Positions 18,780 to 22,352 of a DNA stretch of 22,352 bases are shown here, in pieces. The position numbers and the translations under genes were made by a program. The stretch covers positions 64,001 to 86,352 of the forward strand of contig NW_026970606.1 in assembly GCF_963678635.1 (NCBI RefSeq), read 5' to 3'. Origin of the DNA: Symsagittifera roscoffensis. Taxonomy: Eukaryota; Xenacoelomorpha; Acoela; Convolutidae. The notes under the pieces are model-generated. The model was not told the DNA's origin, ran no database searches, and was given only the letters and a program-made list of their open reading frames with translations. Within the stretch, counting starts at the first letter, position 1, and each line of letters starts with the position of its first letter.

Positions 18780-19379
18780 ACCGACCTTTCAACTTTTCAT
18801 CCGGCAGTTTCAGACAACTTTTTTTCTATCCCATTACTCCCTCTTGCTGTGGTCAAATGACTGGCTGTTCAAAATAAATAAACAACGTCATGCTTGATAG
18901 AGTTGACCAAAAAGTCACACTTTTTCAAAGATGAAGCATGTTTTCTCAAATGGTTAATCAGATAGTTTACAGCAACGCTCAAATCTATAATTTTCGAAGA
19001 TAGACTACAACTTCAAAGAGTGAGAGTTTTTGAAAGAATTAGCGCTGGTGCTCGAAAAATTAATCTAAAGAAGGCCGACAACTGGTACAGACTTTTCTTT
19101 AGAATTCTAAAGTTAACGGCTAATTACGAAATTGATGATTTCCATTCATTGAATTGTTAGAGAATATGAAGATGGCAGAAACACTTGTTTGCCAGCGTTT
19201 TCACTTCGAATCGGGTTAGTGAACTCTATCTTTGATAGGAAAATTTTCAAAAAGTTTTTTTTCCAACAATTTCAAATAGTGAACGAAGCATAAATCACAG
19301 GCTGACGCTGCAGATGTCAATTTTTAAAGCAGCTTAAAAACCACATTTTTAAAGCACCAACATTTTTTGCTACAAATCT

Positions 19380-19424
19380 AACAAGACTGCTCGCATCAGG
19401 ACGAAGCCCTGATTGTTCCGACTG
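19380..19424 (+). repeat. R2 hairpin repeat, copy 2
   Basis: It is identical to 8221-8265. Confidence 0.55.
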
Positions 19425-19444
19425 CCTGCTAAGGTCTATGGAGC

Positions 19445-19640
19445 CAGATACGGATTTAAGGTGGCGGGTCTTGACGCTCCCTTCTGGGATTCAACCCTCT
19501 GCCGACCCAAAGGTTCCTCCCTTTGTACTATTTTGAGATATCCATTTTTGGCGTTGGATCATAAAAAGAGCGTCAAAATATACTAGCTTGACAGAGCTCC
19601 TACTCCTCTTAACTTTTGCGAAAATCACCCGATACCCCCC
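19445..19640. mobile_element. M4 decayed MITE, copy 2
   Basis: This is the counterpart of 8286-8481. Two substitutions near its right end (AATCACCCGATA versus AATCGCCAGATA) close the identical tract. Confidence 0.6.
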
Positions 19641-19939
19641 ACCCCACACGCCAAATAAAGTCAAGGTGTACATTTTGCTTCATATAACACATCAGTTATG
19701 GTAAATAAGCTTCCCTCAAGCAAATTGGATCGATTTCTAAGACGGATTAAATCTCCGTAAAACGCGTTAATTGCGCAAAATATATCGCGCGTTAATTGTC
19801 CCAAATTGGCGAAATTGGCAAACTTTAACCTCCATAACTTTAAAAAAACCAATCACAGGTGAAATATCTTTTCAAATTCAAGCTCAAGATAACAGTATCT
19901 TTTGAATGACACAAAAATTTGCGTCAAAAATGACTAGGT
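19641..19939. other. Spacer before microsatellite, copy 2
   Basis: This is the counterpart of 8482-8780. It carries the same CGCGTTAATTG direct repeat and no gene. Confidence 0.5.
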
Positions 19940-21786
19940 AATACATACATACATATATACATACATACATACACACACAAAAATATCTACATACATACAA
20001 ACATACTTTCCTTCATACAGACATCATACAAACTAATATAAATACATACATACATACATACATACATTCATACATACATACATACATACATACATACATA
20101 CATACATACATACATACATACATACATACATACATACATACATACATACATACATACATACATACAATCATACATACGTGCGTACTTACATACAAATATA
20201 CATACATACATACATACAAATACAAATAGATTTTTGAAAACATACATACATACTTACTTTCATACAAACTTACGTACATAGATACATACAGACACACATA
20301 TATACATTCATACCCATATACATACAAACAAACATACATACATGAATATATAAATCCTTTGTTAAAAACAAAGGTACATACTTGCATACATACAATCCTA
20401 AATACACACACACACTAAAACATACAAAAATACAAACATACATGTTTACATAAAAACATACATACATGCTTACATACATACATACATACATATATACATA
20501 CATTCATACACACACCCATAAATACATCCATACAGACACACATATATACATTCATACCTACATACATACAAACATACATACATACATACATGAATCTATA
20601 AATACTTTTTTTTTGAAAAACACACATACATACTTACGTACATACAAACTTACATACATACAAACACTAATACATAAAAAAATACAAACATACATTTGTA
20701 TATACATACATACATACATACACTCATTCATACATACATAATACATACATATAGATACATTTTTACATACCCTCACATATACATTTTTACTACGATACAC
20801 GCATAATTACATATATACATACATACATGCATACATACATATTTATATACATACATAAGTACATGCATACCCACATACATATATATGGACATACATATAA
20901 ACACATTTGCCTTCACAGAGACATTTATTCATACATACAAAAATACATACATACATACATACATACCTTCATGCGTACATACATACATAAATACAACATG
21001 CATACATACAGACAGAAATACATTCATAAAAAATACATATTTTTTTATATACATACATACATACAAACCTTCATACATACATTTTGTATGTTTTAATTTT
21101 GCATTTCTGTGCCAAAAATCTTGTTCACCTTGTCTTGAATTGTCTTGACTTTACTGCCTATTTTTTATGCACCAATTTTGGTAGATGATAGTCTTGGTTT
21201 TAATACGTTTTACTTGTGCCTAAATTTTTTGATAATTTTTGTGGTTTCATTGCAACATTCAAATTTTGTGTCAATACAAACATACTTACAAACAAACAGA
21301 CATACATTGGACATACATACATATAAACATACATACATACATACATGCATTCATACAGACACTCATAAAAACAAACATACCTACATACATACATGCATAC
21401 ATACATATATGCATATTTACAAACAAGCATGCGTACATACATATATAAATACATACATGCATACATACACAAACATTCAAAAATACAGACATAAATACAT
21501 ACATAAATACATACGTACATACATACAAAGATGCATAAAATCATACATGCATACATACATACATTCATACATACATACAGAAATACATACATACATTTAT
21601 ACATACACACAAACATACATAAAACAATTATACATCCATACATACGTACATACAAACATACAAGTATAGATCTTATACGCATACATAAACATATACATAG
21701 ATACATCCGTTTATACTTACGCATCCATTCATACATAAATACATACATACATACATAAATACATAAATAAATACTTACACACTTAC

Positions 21787-21817
<31 letters not shown>

Positions 21818-22352
21818 CATACATACATACATACATACATACATACATACATACATAAATACAAACATAGATACATATGTACGTACAAACTTACATACAA
21901 AAAAAGATACTTACACGAATTCATTCACATATACATACATACATCCGTTATACACTCATTCATACATACATACATACAAACATACATATATACATAACAC
22001 ATGAACTTTCAAACAAACATATACCAATACATACATATATACATACATACAAGCAGACATGGATATATACAAAAATACAAACATAGGTTCATATATAATT
22101 AAATACATGCGTACACAACTACATATATACATAAAACATACATATGTACATACAAACATACATACATACATACATACATACATACATACATACATACATA
22201 CATACATAGATACATACACAGAGACATAACCTAACACATACACACATACATACACACAAACACACATACATACATACACACTTATATACATATACACCTA
22301 TATACATACAAACATATATACATACATACTTACAATCATACATACATGAATC
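19940..22352. repeat. Interrupted ATAC microsatellite, copy 2 and right flank
   Basis: 19940-21540 corresponds to 8781-10284 but is longer. The pure run at about 20071-20165 is expanded, and ~60 bp near 20660-20720 are absent from copy 1. From 21541 the array continues to the window end with no counterpart in copy 1, including another long pure run at about 21791-21855 and one at about 22160-22207. The true right end is outside the window. Confidence 0.92.
21082..21272. other. Unique island inside the microsatellite, copy 2
   Basis: This is the counterpart of 9831-10020. The only changes seen are near GCAACATTCAAATT at its right end. Confidence 0.6.

Larger units (their letters stand above)
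17852..19626. other. Tract identical between the two large copies (copy 2 side)
   Basis: This is the counterpart of 6693-8467 at a constant offset of 11159, with no substitution or indel seen. Confidence 0.85.
10285..21540 (+). repeat. Large tandem duplication, copy 2 (complete, ~11.26 kb)
   Basis: This is the second direct copy. It begins where copy 1's microsatellite stops abruptly at 10284 and ends where its own match to copy 1 stops at 21540. It has the same order of elements as copy 1. Differences from copy 1 are scattered substitutions and short indels, including a 10-bp loss near 15318, a 24-bp gain at 17486-17509, and about 60 extra bases in the microsatellite near 20660-20720. Confidence 0.9.

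Overview
The window is AT-rich, gene-poor eukaryotic DNA, most likely from an invertebrate animal. It has no operon structure, ribosome binding sites or recognisable bacterial genes. It does have hAT-type miniature transposons with 8-bp target duplications, a long ATAC tetranucleotide microsatellite, GT microsatellites, and large repeats of low coding potential. I cannot name the organism. No protein-coding gene could be identified with confidence, and the longest open frames are by-products of simple repeats.

Large-scale layout: the window is two direct copies of an ~11.26-kb segment. Copy 1 fills 1-10284 (its first ~860 bp lie left of the window). Copy 2 runs 10285-21540. After 21540 the ATAC microsatellite continues as apparently unduplicated flank to the window end. 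By eye the copies differ by about 1% in their first 6.7 kb, yet are identical over 1,775 bp (6693-8467 = 17852-19626).

Each copy has the same order of parts. (i) A unique head carries a long imperfect inverted repeat (complete only in copy 2, 10711-11272). (ii) A 415-bp hAT-like MITE (M1) follows. (iii) About 1.7 kb has no recognisable gene, apart from a short hairpin repeat (R1) and a GC-rich patch. (iv) Two ~700-bp related blocks (A1, A2) each contain a related MITE (M2, M3), separated by ~770 bp with one exon-like open stretch. (v) About 1.3 kb is made of four diverged ~330-bp tandem repeats (B). (vi) A foldback-like structure has nine TGATCA-centred motifs at 20-21 bp spacing, a core with a 14-bp hairpin stem, and six related 20-bp repeats in the opposite orientation. 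(vii) The invariant tract follows, with a 120-codon unrecognised ORF, a faint tRNA-SINE-like piece, a second copy of R1 (R2) and a decayed MITE (M4). (viii) The copy ends in 1.5-2.4 kb of interrupted ATAC microsatellite.

The parts do not form a gene system. The window reads as a repeat-rich locus shaped by transposition, nested duplication, tandem duplication and possibly gene conversion. The points most worth following are the duplication junction, the invariant tract, and the phased foldback array. An assembly artefact (two haplotypes placed head to tail) has to be excluded first.
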